DNA of 64,000 bases from Oscarella lobularis (GCF_947507565.1 NC_089191.1:1-64000); one strand, 5' to 3'; positions 1 to 12,335 are shown, counted from the stretch's first letter. Translations and numbers: made by a program. Notes: a model not told the origin generated them from the letters alone.

Positions 1-440
1 GAGAAGACGGATCGACGCCAGGAAGAAGGAGGAGTAAGCCAAGGAACGATATCGTTAGGTATATGGTTATTTTACATTTATTAATCAATTTTAATTACTT
101 TTACCTAGAGGAAAGCAATGGGAAGGAGAGAAAGCGCGCGGATCAAGGTTAAGGGTAATACTAGAATTAGGATTAAGGGTAGGATCAGGATTATTAGTAG
201 GCTTAGGATTACGGGGGATTAGGAGGATTAGGATTAACGGGGTGGACGGAAACGGGCTAACCACCTAGGTATTTTATACCTCGTACTGGCGTACTCAAAG
301 GTGTTAGAAACCGTTAGTCGTAGTATTGTTTGACAATCTTTCCGGAGTATTCCTGCTTTGTGTTTGCATTCATACAGGTAATTGCGGTTAGTGATGTTGG
401 GTAAAATAAAAATCTAAAATTTCAGAAGTTAAGCTATAAT
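1..440. other. Unassigned left edge, degenerate GGATTA-rich
   Basis: No gene is visible. From about 140 to 240 the sequence holds irregular GGATTA, TTAGGA and AAGGGTA words that recall a decayed telomere-like repeat, but no perfect tandem run of TTAGGG is present. Confidence 0.4.
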
Positions 441-965
441 TCTATGCCTTCATATCCTATTGAGAACGAAGGGCGATTGCCTTCGTTTTCTATAGAGAAC
501 GATGAACAAATGCCTTCGTTTTCTATAGAGAACGATGGACAATATCCTTCCTTTTCTATAGGGAACGATGGACAAATGACTTCGTTATCTATAGAGAACG
601 ATGGACCATATCCTCCTTTCTTTTCTATAGAGAACGGTGGACAAATGCCTTCGTTTTCTATAGAGAGCGAAGGACGATTGCCTTCGTTTTCTATAGACGA
701 TTGCCTTCGTTTTCCATAGAGAACGATGGACGATTGCCTTCGTTTTCTATAGAGAATGATGGAAGATTGCCTTCGTTTTCTATAGAGAATGATGGAAGAT
801 TTCCTTCGATTTCTATAGAGAACGATGGACAATATCCTTCCTTTTCTATAGAGAACGATGGACCATATCCTCCTTCCTTTTCTATAGAGATGGACAAATG
901 CCTTCGTTTTCTATAGAGAGCGAAGGACGATTGCCTTCGTTTTCTATAGAGAACGATGGAGAATT
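440..965. repeat. Minisatellite 1, about 30-36-bp unit with CTATAG and CCTTCG hairpin core
   Basis: Roughly fifteen imperfect copies of a unit containing TTCTATAGAGAACGATGG and CCTTCGTTTTC. The first copies contain a perfect inverted repeat, AACGAAGG / CCTTCGTT with a 7-nt loop. Open frames run through it on both strands because the units carry few stops, so the predicted Ser/Phe-rich peptides are repeat translation rather than protein. Confidence 0.9.
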
Positions 966-1380
966 TCTGTTCTGTTTTGTATGCTTGTCGTTGAAACGTT
1001 TTAGTATTTTAGACGTCTTCCTATTGTAGTTCTTTCTTCAGGGAATATTTGTTTTTTTAAATTACTCGTGGGATCATTGCATTATTTTTTCTATTGGTGC
1101 GTTCTCTTGTTTTTTCAGTGGCGTTCTCTTGTTTATTCAGAGTCTTATCTCTACTTGATTGCTATGTGTAAGAGATATTGCTCTAAGGCATGAGCTGGCA
1201 TTTTTAAAACGTACGTCATCACCGTCACTACGATAAAAAGTGAATATATGTTTTCATTCATATGGCAGACAGATGTCAAAGAAAAGACAGCAAAATGGAA
1301 GATGACTTTATTTGCCTTACTTTGCATACGTAATGATTTTTTGATTAGCACTAGGCGCATAATACAATCACGCGCTCGCG
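966..1380. other. No gene recognised
   Basis: AT-rich sequence without a repeat array, splice-like exon structure or recognisable protein on either strand. Confidence 0.5.
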
Positions 1381-1985
1381 TCTCACGTGGTCCTAGTTAG
1401 GCGCGTGGAAAGTAGATAGGGCGGCACACACAATAAAGTAGGAGAAGTCATGTCAAATTTTATTTCAATAAAGTCCCGGATGTAGATACAAAAATTAAAC
1501 AGAGTTTGCCCTCTCCTCCATCCACCCCCTCGCCCCAAATGGGAGGCAAGGCCAGGTGGGCACCTGCTGTGAGTCAAAGGACTCGTGGGGTCACTCCATA
1601 CTCCCCCGCGGAGGGTGAGCCCGTTTAACCTCCTGGCTCCGAGCCTTGGACTGTGAAAGTGGCAGCTGGGATGTCAGTCCACTCACAGGTGCAATTCCAA
1701 GGGGCGTCACTGATTTACCCGCCAGTGCTCTGCCTTAAGCGGAGAGGCAACTCTATAGCCTCTGCAGAGGTATGGCCTATTTATCGCTCTTGGCCACAGA
1801 GGGATGGCTGCGTCTGCCTCGTCTGATTGGAGGAACAACTACACGGCAAAACAATTGACAAAGGGGAAAACAAAGAAAAGTACCTGGCGTCGGCCAAAGT
1901 CTCGAGCAGATAAACGTCTGGAACAACTAAAGGCCTATTCGTCGCTCTTGGCCACAGAGGAATGGCTAGCATGAAATATAAGGTC
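1380..1985. repeat. Unclassified GC-richer segment with a 36-bp direct repeat
   Basis: The composition differs sharply from the flanks. A 36-bp sequence starting GGCCTATTTATCGCTC at 1774-1809 recurs at 1932-1967 with three or so changes, each copy holding CTTGGCCACAGAGG. No coding frame is convincing. A retroelement tail or a non-coding RNA gene is possible, but nothing seen settles it. Confidence 0.4.
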
Positions 1986-2379
1986 TATGAGTAATTTTAT
2001 TAGAAATAGAAAATTACACAAAGGAACTATGAGTAAACTTGGGATACCTCTATAGTTATTACTCTAAGCCTAGTCCTTATGGAAGACGTTTCGCGATGTA
2101 ACTTCTTACCTCAACATCTGCATAGGGATCCGGATGGTCTTTGACATAGCTACACGCCCGAAGGATATTCTGTCGCGTTTTCGCGGCCCCAAGGGCCCGC
2201 TTGAAACAAGGGAAGATACACCTAAAAAATAAAAAACAATTTTATTTTTTGGTTGCTATGGCAACGATACTTTGGCTATCAACAACTCCGGGGTCAGAGA
2301 GACCAGATAAAAAATCTCGGCTCGATCCGACAAAGGGAAGGCACTTTGCCAACGTCGCAAAGATGTACAAAAAGCCAAA

Positions 2380-3300
2380 AAGTTTACGAGTAGAAATTTC
2401 ACTCAAAAATTTGACCGACGGCCACCAAACCCTTTCGTCCCTTGCGTACCACCCAATAGAAATCCTCTCCAGGAAAAATCGCGAACGAATTCCTTCAGGG
2501 GACGGAGAAAATCGAAAAACAATTTCGAATTTTCTCGTTCGCGATCAAACGACTTAAAAATTGTGCCATTTCGCCACGAAACGTCGCACGACGACCGGAC
2601 CACGACCAATCGAATCGCCAACGACGACTCTATAAGATTGGTTCAAAGCCATGTCGAAATTCGCGAATTTTCGACATAAAAACGTGTCAAATAAACAAAC
2701 ACGCCTTCTCGCGTGCGTCGAAATCACCCCACCTTTGCGACGCCGTCGTGCCTCAACGACGCCACGTACGGCGACGAACGTACCATCGATGGAAACCCTA
2801 TATCATCTAGTTTTCGATTTTCGATTCGCCGACGGCATACGATACGCCGTTTGTCGTGGAGCGAGCGCGAAAGTTAAGGGCCACGCCCCCTTTTCGCACA
2901 TCGAAATCGTCGCAAACGACTCGAAATACGCCACGGAATGCAGCTAAACGCTTCGTAACGTTTCGAAAACATGATTCCGCGTCGAAACGAAACGATTCCA
3001 GCGCATTTCGCAGGGCGCGTCGCACCTTGGCGACCCGACGCCTCGATTTCGATCGTTTCGCGCCATTGCGAACGGTCGAACGGGTTCTAAACTACTCAAG
3101 ACTCACCTCTTTCACTCTTTTGACTTCGCTCAAGCTTCGAATCTGTCGTTTTGAGCCATTTTCCATTCATTCGTAACAAACGAGTCAAGCGCGCTAACGC
3201 ACGCACGTGACTATGGTGGATTATATAAGTGACGTCAAAAAAAGTATTGAAAACAAAGATTTCAAACTATTTACAATCGATAATAGTGTAGCAGGGGTTT
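2380..3300 (+). repeat. Dispersed repeat of unknown type, copy 1
   Basis: This about 0.9-kb CpG-rich stretch lines up in order with 10,720-11,640: AGAAAATCGAA followed by an ATTCGCGA word, ACGTCGCACGA, GCCGTTTG then CACGCCCCCTTTT, GCGCGCTAA, GCACGTGAC, and TGACGTCA near the right end. The copies are strongly diverged but colinear. Open frames of 70-118 codons exist on both strands without a recognisable product. It could be an old transposon or a duplicated promoter-like block; the CACGTG and TGACGTCA sites at the right end are notable. Confidence 0.55.
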
Positions 3301-3529
3301 GCGAGGGTGTTCGAGGCAAAACGGTACACGTTAAGCGTTAAACGAGCCCGAATTCCACTCGACGGCAGCTCTACACAGTCTGTTCGCTCTAACTCGGTTC
3401 GCTTTGTACCTAACCCGATCCCTACCTTCTAAACCTTCACCCCAGTATCTGTCCACGCGGTTCTCGCTTTCCACGTGTCCGTTGCGCCTGTTATGACGAC
3501 TGGAACGGCGCGTCGTTCGTATTCTCGAA

Positions 3530-3940
3530 AATTGTCCTAGGACAATTTTATAATTGTCCCAGAACAAATTGTCCCAAGGACAAATTGTCCCAAGGACAAT
3601 TTTGAAAAGATCCTTTACTCATAATGAAGGTAGAACCTTCACTCCTAATGAAGGTACAGGGTTCTGCCGAGAATATTTTTAGTGTGGGAAGAAGGTATGG
3701 AAGGATAGATAAAATACGCAATTTTAAAAAAAGTCCGAGACAATTTTAAAAATCGTCAAAGACAATTTTAAAATGGTCCTAGGCAATTTAAAAAATTTCT
3801 TAAAACGATTTTTAAAATTGTCTTGGACCATTTTTAAAACTGTTTTGGCGATTTTTAAATTTTTTAAATTGTCTCAGGACAATTTTAGACTTGTCTTGGG
3901 ACAATTTTTAGAATTGTCTGGGGACAATCTTTAGAAATGT
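3530..3940. repeat. Scattered ATTGTCC / GGACAAT repeats
   Basis: Short imperfect units such as AATTGTCCTAGGACAATTT and AAAATTGTCTTGGACCATTTT, related to the GGACAAATTGTCC arrays further right. Units are separated by short AT-rich sequence instead of being packed. Similar units resume at 5,985-6,085 beyond the ATCTAC array. Confidence 0.75.
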
Positions 3941-3941
3941 C

Positions 3942-5980
3942 TTGAGATCTACGAATCTACGATCTACGAATCTACGATCTACAAATCTACAAATCTACGA
4001 TCTATATTTACAATCTACAAATCTAACGATCTACAAATCTACAATCTACAAATCTACGATCTACAAATCTACGATCTACGATCTACGAATCTACAATCTA
4101 CAAATCTACAAATCTACGATCTACGAATCTACGATCTACAATCTACAAATCTAACGATCTACAAATCTACAAATCTACAAATCTACAATCTACGATCTAC
4201 AATCTACAAATCTACGATCTACAAATCTACAATCTACAAATCGAAGCTACAAATCTACAAAATCGAAGCTACGACTCTACAAATCTACGAATCTACAAAT
4301 CTACAAATCTACAAATCGAAGCTACAAATCTACTACAAATCTACGATCTACGAATCTACGATCTACAAATGTACAAATCTACGATCTATATTTACAATCT
4401 ACAAATCTAACGATCTACAAATCTACAATCTACAAATCTACGATCTACGAATCTACGATCTACGAATCTACAATCTACGAATCTAACGATCTACAAATCT
4501 ACAATCTACAAATCTACGATCTACAAATCTACGATCTACGATCTACGATCTACGATCTACGAATCTACAATCTACAAATCTAAAAATCTACGATCTACGA
4601 ATCTACGATCTACAATCTACAAATCTAACGATCTACAAATCTACAAATCTACAAATCTACAATCTACGATCTACAATCTACAAATCTACGATCTACAATC
4701 TATAATCTACAAATCTACGAATCTACGATCTACAAATCTACCATCTACAAATCTACAATCTACAAATCGAAGCTACAAATCTACAAAATCGAAGCTACGA
4801 ATCTACAAATCTACGAATCTACAAATCTACAAATCTACAAATCGAAGCTACAAATCTACTACAAATCTACGATCTACGAATCTACGATCTACAAATGTAC
4901 AAATCTACGATCTATATATACAATCTACAAATCTAACGATCTACAAATCTACAATCTACAAATCTACGATCTACGAATCTACGATCTACGAATCTACAAT
5001 CTACGAATCTAACGATCTACAAATCTACAATCTACAAATCTACGATCTACAAATCTACGATCTACGATCTACGAATCTACAATCTACAAATCTAAAAATC
5101 TACGATCTACGAATCTACGATCTACAATCTACAAATCTAACGATCTACAAATCTACAAATCTACAAATCTACAATCTACGATCTACAATCTACAAATCTA
5201 CGATCTACAATCTATAATCTACAAATCTACGAATCTACGATCTACAAATCTACGATCTACAAATCTACAATCTACAAATCGAAGCTACAAATCTACAAAA
5301 TCGAAGCTACGAATCTACAAAAGTACGAATCTACAAATCTACAAATCTACAAATCGAAGCTACAAATCTACTACAAATCTACGATCTACGAATCTACAAT
5401 CTACAAATCTACAATCTACGAATTTACGATCTACAATCTACAAATCTAAAAATCTACAATCTATAATCTACAAATCTACGAATCTACGATCTACAAATCT
5501 ACGATCTATAATCTACAAATCGAAGCTACAAATCTACGAATCTACAAATCTACAAATCTACAAATCTACAAATCTACAAATATACAAATCGAAGCTACAA
5601 ATCTACTACAAATCTACGATCTACGAATCTACAATCTACAAATCTACAATCTACGAATTTACGATCTACAATCTACAAATCTAAAAATCTACAATCTATA
5701 ATCTACAAATCTACGAATCTACGATCTACAAATCTACGATCTATAATCTACAAATCGAAGCTACAAATCTACGAATCTACAAATCTACAAATCTACAAAT
5801 CTACAAATCTACAAATCTACAAATCTACTACAAATCTACGATCTACGAATCTACGATCTACGAATCTACAATCTACAAATCTACAAATCTACGATCTACG
5901 AATCTACGATCTACGAATCTACAATCTACGAATCTACAAATCTACAATCTACAAATCTACAATCTACGTACCATCTAATT
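3942..5980. repeat. ATCTACGA / ATCTACAA satellite with higher-order repeat
   Basis: About 2 kb of 8-10-mers (ATCTACGA, ATCTACAA, ATCTAACG) punctuated by AATCGAAGCTAC. A longer period is visible: the segment around 4,365-4,860 (GATCTACAAATGTACAAATC through AAATCGAAGCTAC) recurs almost unchanged from about 4,893, and a roughly 230-bp period recurs between 5,390 and 5,800. No hairpin arm is obvious in this unit. Confidence 0.95.
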
Positions 5981-6199
5981 TTTCTTGGGACAATTTTTAA
6001 AATTGTCTTGGACCATTTATAAAATCGTCTTGGACCATTTTTAAAATTGTCTTGGACCATTTTAAAAATTGTCTTGGACGGTTGTTTTGGACGATGTACC
6101 CGGCAGTAATTATTGCAAGCTACGGGCTGTCATAACGTTATAGTAGTATGGGTCGGCGATAGGCGAGTAAGGGTCGGGGCCGACCCATGCCGACCCATG

Positions 6200-6640
6200 T
6201 GGGCAGAACCCTGAAGGTAGAACTTTTACTCGTTGTGAATGTAGAACCTTCACTCGTAGTAAAGGTAGAACCTTTACTCGTTGTGGAGGTAGAGCCTTTA
6301 CTCGTAGTGTAGATAGAACCTTCACTAATATAGAAGGTAAAACCTTCCCTTGTTGTGAAGGTATAACCTTCACTCATAGTGAAGGTAGAACTTTCACTCC
6401 TAGTGAAGGCAGAACCTTCCCTCGAAGTGAAGGTAGAATCATCACTCTTTGTGAAGGTAGAACCTTCACTCCTAATGAAGGTAAAACTTGTACTACTAAT
6501 GAAATTAGAACATTAACTACTAATGAATGATCTCTCCTAATGAAGGTAGAACCTTCACTCGTTGTGAAGGTAGAACTTTCACTCGCTGTGAAGGTACAAC
6601 CTACACTCCTAGTGAAGGTAGAACTTTCACTTGTTGAGAA
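6200..6640. repeat. Minisatellite with AGTGAAGGT/ACCTTCACT hairpin unit
   Basis: About twenty imperfect 24-bp units of the type GTAGAACCTTCACTCGT. Adjacent units give arms AGTGAAGGT and ACCTTCACT around a 3-nt AGA loop, that is a near-perfect hairpin in each period. The array passes into AATTAATTCCGAATAAATGC units at 6,645-6,715, resembling the array at 26,970-27,785, and then into the GGACAAATTGTCC array. Confidence 0.9.
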
Positions 6641-6714
6641 TAAATACCGAATTAATTCCGAATAAATGCCGCATTAATTCCGAATAAATGCCGCATTAAT
6701 TACGAATAAATTCT

Positions 6715-7695
6715 CCCCAAGACAAATTGTCCCCAGGTAAAATTGTCCCAGGAAAAATTGTCCCAGGACAAATTGTCCCAGGACAAATTGTACCAAGGAC
6801 AAATTGTCCCGGGACAAATTGTCCCCAGGAAAAATTGTCCCCAGGACAAATTGTCCCCAGGAAAAATTGACCAGGACAAATTGTCCCAGGACAAATTGTC
6901 CCAGGACAAATTGTCCCAGGAGAAATTCTCCCCAGGACAAATTGTCCCAGAACAAATTGTCCCCAGGACAAATTGTCCTGGGGACAAATTGTCCCAGGAC
7001 AAATTGTCCCAAGACAAATTGTCCCCAGCACAAATTGCCCCAGGATAAATTGTCTCAGGATAAAAGATTGTCCCAGGACAATTTGTCCAGGGGACAAATT
7101 GTCCGAGGACAAATTGTCCAGGGGACAAATTGTCCCAGGACAAATTGTCCCAGGACAAATTGTCCACAGAACAAATTGTCCCAGGACAAATTGTCTTAGG
7201 ACAAATTGTCCCCAGGACAAATTGTCCCAGGACAAATTGTCCCCAGGACAAATTGTCCCAGGACAAATTGTCCCAGGACAAATTGTCCCCAGGACAAATT
7301 GTCCCAGGACAAATTGTCCCAGGACAAATTGTCCCCAGGACAAATTGTACCCAGGACAAATTGTCCCAGGAAAAATTGTCCCAGGACAAATTGACCCCAG
7401 GACAAATTGTCCCAGAAAAAATTGTCCCCAGGACAAATTGTCGCAGGACAATTTGTGCTGGGGACAAAATGTCCCAGGACAAATTGTCCTGGGACAATTT
7501 GTCCTGGGACAATTTGTCCTGGGACAAATTGTCTCAGGACAAATTGTCCCACGACAAATTGTCCCAGGACAAATTGTCCCAGGACAAATTGTCCCAGGAC
7601 AAATTGTACCCAGGGCAAATTGTACCCAGGACAAATTGTCCCAGGACAAAATGTCCCAGGAGAAATTGTCCCCAGGACAAATTGTCCCAGAACAA
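6715..7695. repeat. GGACAAATTGTCC array, block 1
   Basis: Around 60 copies of GGACAA-A-TTGTCC, a 6-nt perfect inverted repeat around one base, spaced by CA, CCA or similar so that the period is 15 or 16 bp. Because the unit is almost its own complement, both strands look alike (the reverse form GGACAATTTGTCC occurs at about 7,450-7,520), and all six frames stay open and give Gly/Gln/Pro/Cys/Trp-rich peptides. These frames are not genes. Confidence 0.97.
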
Positions 7696-8766
7696 ATTCT
7701 CCCAAAAATTACAGCGAAATTACAGGGGGTTAGCCAACGGGTATCTCCTGTAATAAATTACAGCGAAATTACAGGGGGTTAGCCAACGGGTATCTCCTGT
7801 AATAAACTACAGCGAAATTACAGGGGCTAGCCAACGCGTCTCTCCTGTCATAAATTACAGCGAAATTATAGGGGGTTAGCCAACGGGTTTCTCCTGTAAT
7901 AAATTAAAGCGAATTTACAGGGGCTAGCCAACAGGTATCTCCTGTAATAAATTACAGCGAATTTACAGGGGGTTAGCCAACGGGTTTCTCCTGTAATAAA
8001 TTACAGCGAATTTACAGAGGCTAGCCAACGGGTATCTCCCGTAATAAATTACAGCGAAATTACAGGGGGTTAGCCAACGGGTCTCTCCTGTAATAAATTA
8101 CAGCGAAATTACAGGGGCTAGCCAACGGGTCTCTCCTGTAATAAACTACAGCGAAATTACAGGGGTTAGCCAACGGGTCTCTCCTGTAATAAATTACAGC
8201 GAAATTATGGGGGGGTAGCCAACGGGTCTCTCCTGTAATAAATTACAGCGAAATTACAGAGGCTAGACAACGGGTCTCTCCTGTAATAAATTACAGCGAA
8301 TTCACAGGGGGCTAGCCAACGGGTCTCTCCTGTAATAAATTACAGCGAAATTACAGGGTCTAGACAACAAGTCTCTCCTGTAAAAAATTACAGCCAAATT
8401 ACAGGGGGTTAGCTAACGGGTCTCTCCTGTAATAAACTATAGCGAAATTACAGGGGCTAGCCAACGGGTCTCTCCTGTAAAAAATTACAGACAAATTACA
8501 GGGGGCTAGCCAACGGGTTTCCCTGTAAAAAATTACAGCGAAATTACAGGGGCTAGCCAACGGGTCTCTCCTGTAATAAACTACAGCGAAATTACAGGGG
8601 GTTAGCAAACGGGTCTCTCCTGTAATAGATTACAGTGAAATTACAGGGGGTTAGAGAAGGGGTCTCTCCTGTGATAAACTACAGCGAAATTACAGGGGCT
8701 ACCCAACGGGTCTCTCCTGTAATAAATTACAGCGAAATTACAGGGGCTAGCCAACGGGTCTCTCCT
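7695..8766. repeat. 48-bp minisatellite (TAGCCAACGGGTCTCTCCTG...), block 1
   Basis: About 22 copies of a 47-49-bp unit: AATTACAGGGG, CTAGCCAACGGGTCTCTCC, TGTAATAAATTACAGCG. Each unit has the perfect inverted repeat CTGTAAT-AA-ATTACAG, and a third ATTACAG half-site follows it. It joins the GGACAAATTGTCC arrays directly at both ends. Confidence 0.97.
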
Positions 8767-9600
8767 GTGAGGACAAATTGACCCAGGAAAAATTGTCCGA
8801 GGACAAATTGTCCCCAGGACAAATTGTCCCAGGACAAATTGTCCAAGGACAAATTGTCCCCAGGATAAATTGTCCCCAAGACAAATTTTCCCAGGACAAA
8901 TTGTCCTAGGACAAATTCTCCCAGGACAAATAGTCCCAGGACAAATTGTCCCTGGACAAATTGTCCCAGGACCAATTGTCCCCAGGACAAATAGTCCCAG
9001 GACAAATTGCCCTGGACAAATTGTCCCAGGACCAATTGTCCCCAGGACAAATTGTGCCAGGACAATTTGTCCTGGGGACAAATTGTGCCAGGACAATTTG
9101 TGCCAGGACAAATTGTCCCAGGACCAATTGTCCCCAGGACAAATAGTCCCAGGACAAATTGCCCTGGACAAATTGTCCCAGGACCAATTGTCCCCAGGAC
9201 AAATTGTGCCAGGACAATTTGTCCTGGGGACAAATTGTGCCAGGACAATTTGTGCCAGGACAAATTGTCCCAGGACCAATTGTCCCCAGGACAAATAGTC
9301 CCAGGACAAATTGCCCTGGAAAAATTGTCCCAGGACCAATTGTCCCCAGGACAAATTGTGCCAGGACAATTTGTCCTGGGGACAAATTGTGCCAGGACAA
9401 TTTGTGCCAGGACAATTTGTCCTGGGGACAAATTGTCCCAAGGACAATTTGTCCTGGGGACAAATTGTCCCAGGACAATTTGTCCCAGGACAAATTCTCC
9501 CCAGGAGAAATTCTCCCAGGACAAATAGTCCCAGGACAAATTGTCCCTGGACAAATTGTCCCAGGACAATTTGTCCTGGGGACAATTGTCCCCAGGACAA
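8767..9600. repeat. GGACAAATTGTCC array, block 2
   Basis: Same 15/16-bp self-complementary unit, here with a higher-order period of about 152 bp: the motif run CAGGACCAATTGTCCCC ... GTGCCAGGACAATTTGTGCC appears near 8,970, 9,030, 9,180 and 9,330. Both orientations of the unit alternate. It ends at 9,600 against the three-copy 160-bp repeat. Confidence 0.95.
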
Positions 9601-10070
9601 CTCTACCTACATCACATACCTTTGCCCCCTCGAGAGTCATCCTTCCTTCTGATTGCCTTCCCTTCCTTTCCTCCCCTTCCCACACGCGTCCCTTGCTTAT
9701 ATCCTTCTTCCTTACATATATAAAGAAACAAATTAGAGACCCCTCAATAACTAAAACTCTACCTACATCACATACCTTTGCTCCATCCATAGCCATCGTT
9801 CCTTCTGATTGTTTTTCCTTCCTTTCCCTCCCCTCTCACTCGCGTCCCTTGCTTATATCCATCTTTCTTACGCTCTTACACATCTAAAGAAACGAATTAG
9901 AGACCCCCCAATAACTAAAACTCTACCTACATCACATACCATCGATCCCTTGATATTCCTTCTCTTCCCTGCCTGCTTGTTCCTCTTCTCCCTCGCGCCC
10001 CATCTCCTTGTCATTGTTCCTCCCATCCCTATGCCCCTAAGAAAACTAATTAGAAATATGTAACACAATT
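9598..10070. repeat. About 160-bp tandem repeat, three copies
   Basis: Copies begin CTCTACCTACATCACATACC at 9,601, 9,757 and 9,921, continue through a pyrimidine-rich middle (CTTCCTTTCCTCCCC, GCGTCCCTTGCTTATATCC) and end in AAATTAGAGACCCC. The third copy diverges. No product recognised; from 10,070 to 10,195 nothing else is seen. Confidence 0.85.
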
Positions 10071-10195
10071 AGGAACCATTATATACCTATCAGTATTGAC
10101 TCTGCCCTAACATTGCCCGTATACACATTAACAAAGCCACACAACTCATAAACAATTGCACGGCACTTATCTGACATCCTCCAGAAACCCCCTGT

Positions 10196-10620
10196 TTACA
10201 AAAAGGGAGAAGGCAAAAGGCACAGGAGAAGGCAAAAGGCAAAGGGAGAAGGCAAAAGGCAAAGGGAGAAGGCAAAAGGCAAAGGGAGAAGGAAAAAGGC
10301 AAAGGGAGAAGGCAAAAGGCAAAGGGAAAAGGGAAAAGGCAAAGGGAGAAGGCAAAAGGCAAAGGGAGAAGGCAAAAGGCAAAGGGAAAAGGCAAAAGGC
10401 AAAGGGAGAAGGCAAAAGGCAAAGGGAGAAGGAAAAAGGCAAAGGGAGAAGGCAAAAGGCAAAGGAGAAAGCAAAAGGCAAAGGGAGAAGGCAAAAGGCA
10501 AAGGGAAAAGGCAAAAGGCAAAGGAGAAGGCAAAAGGCAAAGGAGAAGGCAAAAGGCAAAGGGAAAAGGCAAAGGAGAAAGCAAAAGGCAAAGGGAGAAG
10601 GCAAAAGGCATAGGAGAAGG
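10196..10620. repeat. GGCAAAAGGCAAAGGGAGAA array, block 1
   Basis: Some 21 copies of a 19-20-bp purine-rich unit (GGCAAAAGGCAAAGGGAGAA). The last unit reads GGCATAGGAGAAGG and passes straight into two GGACAAATTGTCC units at 10,620-10,650, a junction that recurs at 26,385-26,410. Lys/Gly/Arg- and Leu/Pro/Phe-rich open frames are translation of the repeat. Confidence 0.95.
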
Positions 10621-10719
10621 ACAAATTGTCCCCAGGACAAATTGTCGCCAAATTCCAAACCACAATGCTCTACGATGAAGGGAAAGACGTCTACGAGACG
10701 TTCGAAACGAGTCCGAAAC

Positions 10720-11640
10720 GCAAAAGTTGGATTTAGCGAAATTTTGACCAAATTTCGATCGCACGCGAAAAAAACCTTTTCGCGCCTTTCAGCCATCCCA
10801 AATCCTCCTCAAAAAACCGAAAAACGGCTGCAGAAACGACTGCACGGCGCAGAAAATCGAAGGACAAAAATCGATTTTCCAATTCGCGACTCGTTTCGCG
10901 AAAAAGCGCACAACTCTGCAAGGAGACGTCGCACGAACACCGCACCGGTGCCATTCGATTCGTCGTGGTCTGACAAATAAAACCTGGTACCACGTTTACC
11001 AATTTTCGCCAATTTTTGACATAAAATTAAGCGAAACCAACAATACGCCTACGCGCGTACACCGTAAACGACACCACCTTAACCGTGCCGCCACTCCGCG
11101 ACGGCGCATCGTACGACGATAAGCGGCACTTCGATCGAGAGGGCATATGGTGCAGTTTACAAATTGCCGCCACTCGACGGCATCCGAGTCGCCGTTTGCC
11201 GTAGAGCACGTGCGAAAGAAAGGGAACACGCCCCCTTTTACGGACACATTAATTCGGCAAAAACGACGCCGAAAGCGACGCTTCGCGTCGCAAAACGTTC
11301 TAAACCGTCTCGAATCCTTCGTTTCGAAGCCATTCGAAACGAAAAATTCACTATTCGAAGCTCGCGCCACAACTTGGCGACGCGACGCGTTCGTACGCGC
11401 GCTCCGCGGGCGACGAACGCTCTAAAACTTCTTCGTAACTATCTACTACTTACATTTTGACGTCGCTCGGACCTTCGCATCGTAGAAAACGAGCCAGAAA
11501 CAGTGTTTCTTCGAAAGGGGACGCGCGCGCTAACATAAGCACGTGACCTCACGGGTTTAACAATGTGACGTCATAAATAAACTATTACAAATCGGGGTTT
11601 CAAATTGCTACGCCTATAGAATGGCACGGCAACACGTACA
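10720..11640 (+). repeat. Dispersed repeat of unknown type, copy 2
   Basis: Diverged colinear copy of 2,380-3,300. The best-kept part is near 11,185-11,240, GCCGTTTGCCGTAGAGCACG then AACACGCCCCCTTTTACGG, matching 2,850-2,900. The right end again carries GCGCGCTAAC, GCACGTGAC and TGACGTCAT. It lies between a GGCAAAAGG array and a GGACAAATTGTCC array. Confidence 0.55.
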
Positions 11641-11671
11641 GAGCGGTTTCGCGAAGATTGGACGAGTGTAA

Positions 11672-12215
11672 TTTGTCCCCAGGACAAACTGTCCACGGAC
11701 AAATTGTCCCAGGAAAAATTGTCCCCAGGACAAATTGTCCCAGGACAAATTGTCCCAGGACAAATTGACCCAGGAAAAATTGTCCCAGGACAAATTGTCC
11801 ACAGGACAAATTCTCCCAGGACAAATTGTCGCAGGACAAATTGTGCCAGGACAAATTGTCCCAGGACAAATTGTGCCAGGACAATTTGTCCCAAGAAAAA
11901 TTGTCCCAAGGAAAAATTGTCCCAAAACAAATTGTCCCAGGACAAAATTGTCCCCAGGACAAATTGTCCCAGGACAAATTGTCCCCAGGACAAATTGTCC
12001 CCAGGACAAATTGTCCCAGGACAAATTGTCCCCAGCACAAATTGTCCCAAGGAGAAATTGTCCCAGGACAAATTGTCCTAGGACAAAATTTCCCCAGGAC
12101 AAATTGTCCCCAAAACAAATTGTCATAGAACAAATTATCCCAGGACCAATTGTCCCCAGGACAAATTGTCCCCAGGACAAATTGTCCCCAGGAAAAATTG
12201 TCCCAGAACAAATTC
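11672..12215. repeat. GGACAAATTGTCC array, block 3
   Basis: About 35 units of the 15/16-bp self-complementary repeat. It ends AACAAATTCTC then AAAAAATTACAG at about 12,205, the same kind of join into the 48-bp minisatellite as at about 7,690. Confidence 0.95.
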
Positions 12216-12335
12216 TCAAAAAATTACAGGGAAATTACAGGGGGTTAGCCAACGTGTCTCTCCTGTAATAAATTACAGCGAAATTACAGGGAGTTAGCCA
12301 ACTGGTCTCTCCTATAATAAATTACAGGGAAATTA
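12216..12335. repeat. 48-bp minisatellite, two-unit remnant
   Basis: Two units with CTGTAATAAATTACAG and GTTAGCCAAC, bridging the GGACAAATTGTCC array and the long 21/24-bp satellite. The next satellite starts directly after ATTACAGGGGG. Confidence 0.9.

Noticed and set aside
140-240. Telomere repeat at the left edge
   Set aside because: Words such as GGATTA and AAGGGTA are irregular, with no tandem TTAGGG run, so a telomere cannot be claimed.
6696-7649. Long Trp/Gly/Gln/Cys-rich and Pro/Gly/Gln-rich frames in the GGACAAATTGTCC blocks, which resemble silk- or adhesive-type proteins
   Set aside because: The unit is nearly self-complementary, so both strands yield them at once; single-base unit length changes shift frames constantly and no signal peptide or exon borders are seen.
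7695-8766. CRISPR-like appearance of the 48-bp arrays
   Set aside because: There are no unique spacers: whole units repeat. The context is animal nuclear DNA with spliced genes and no cas genes.
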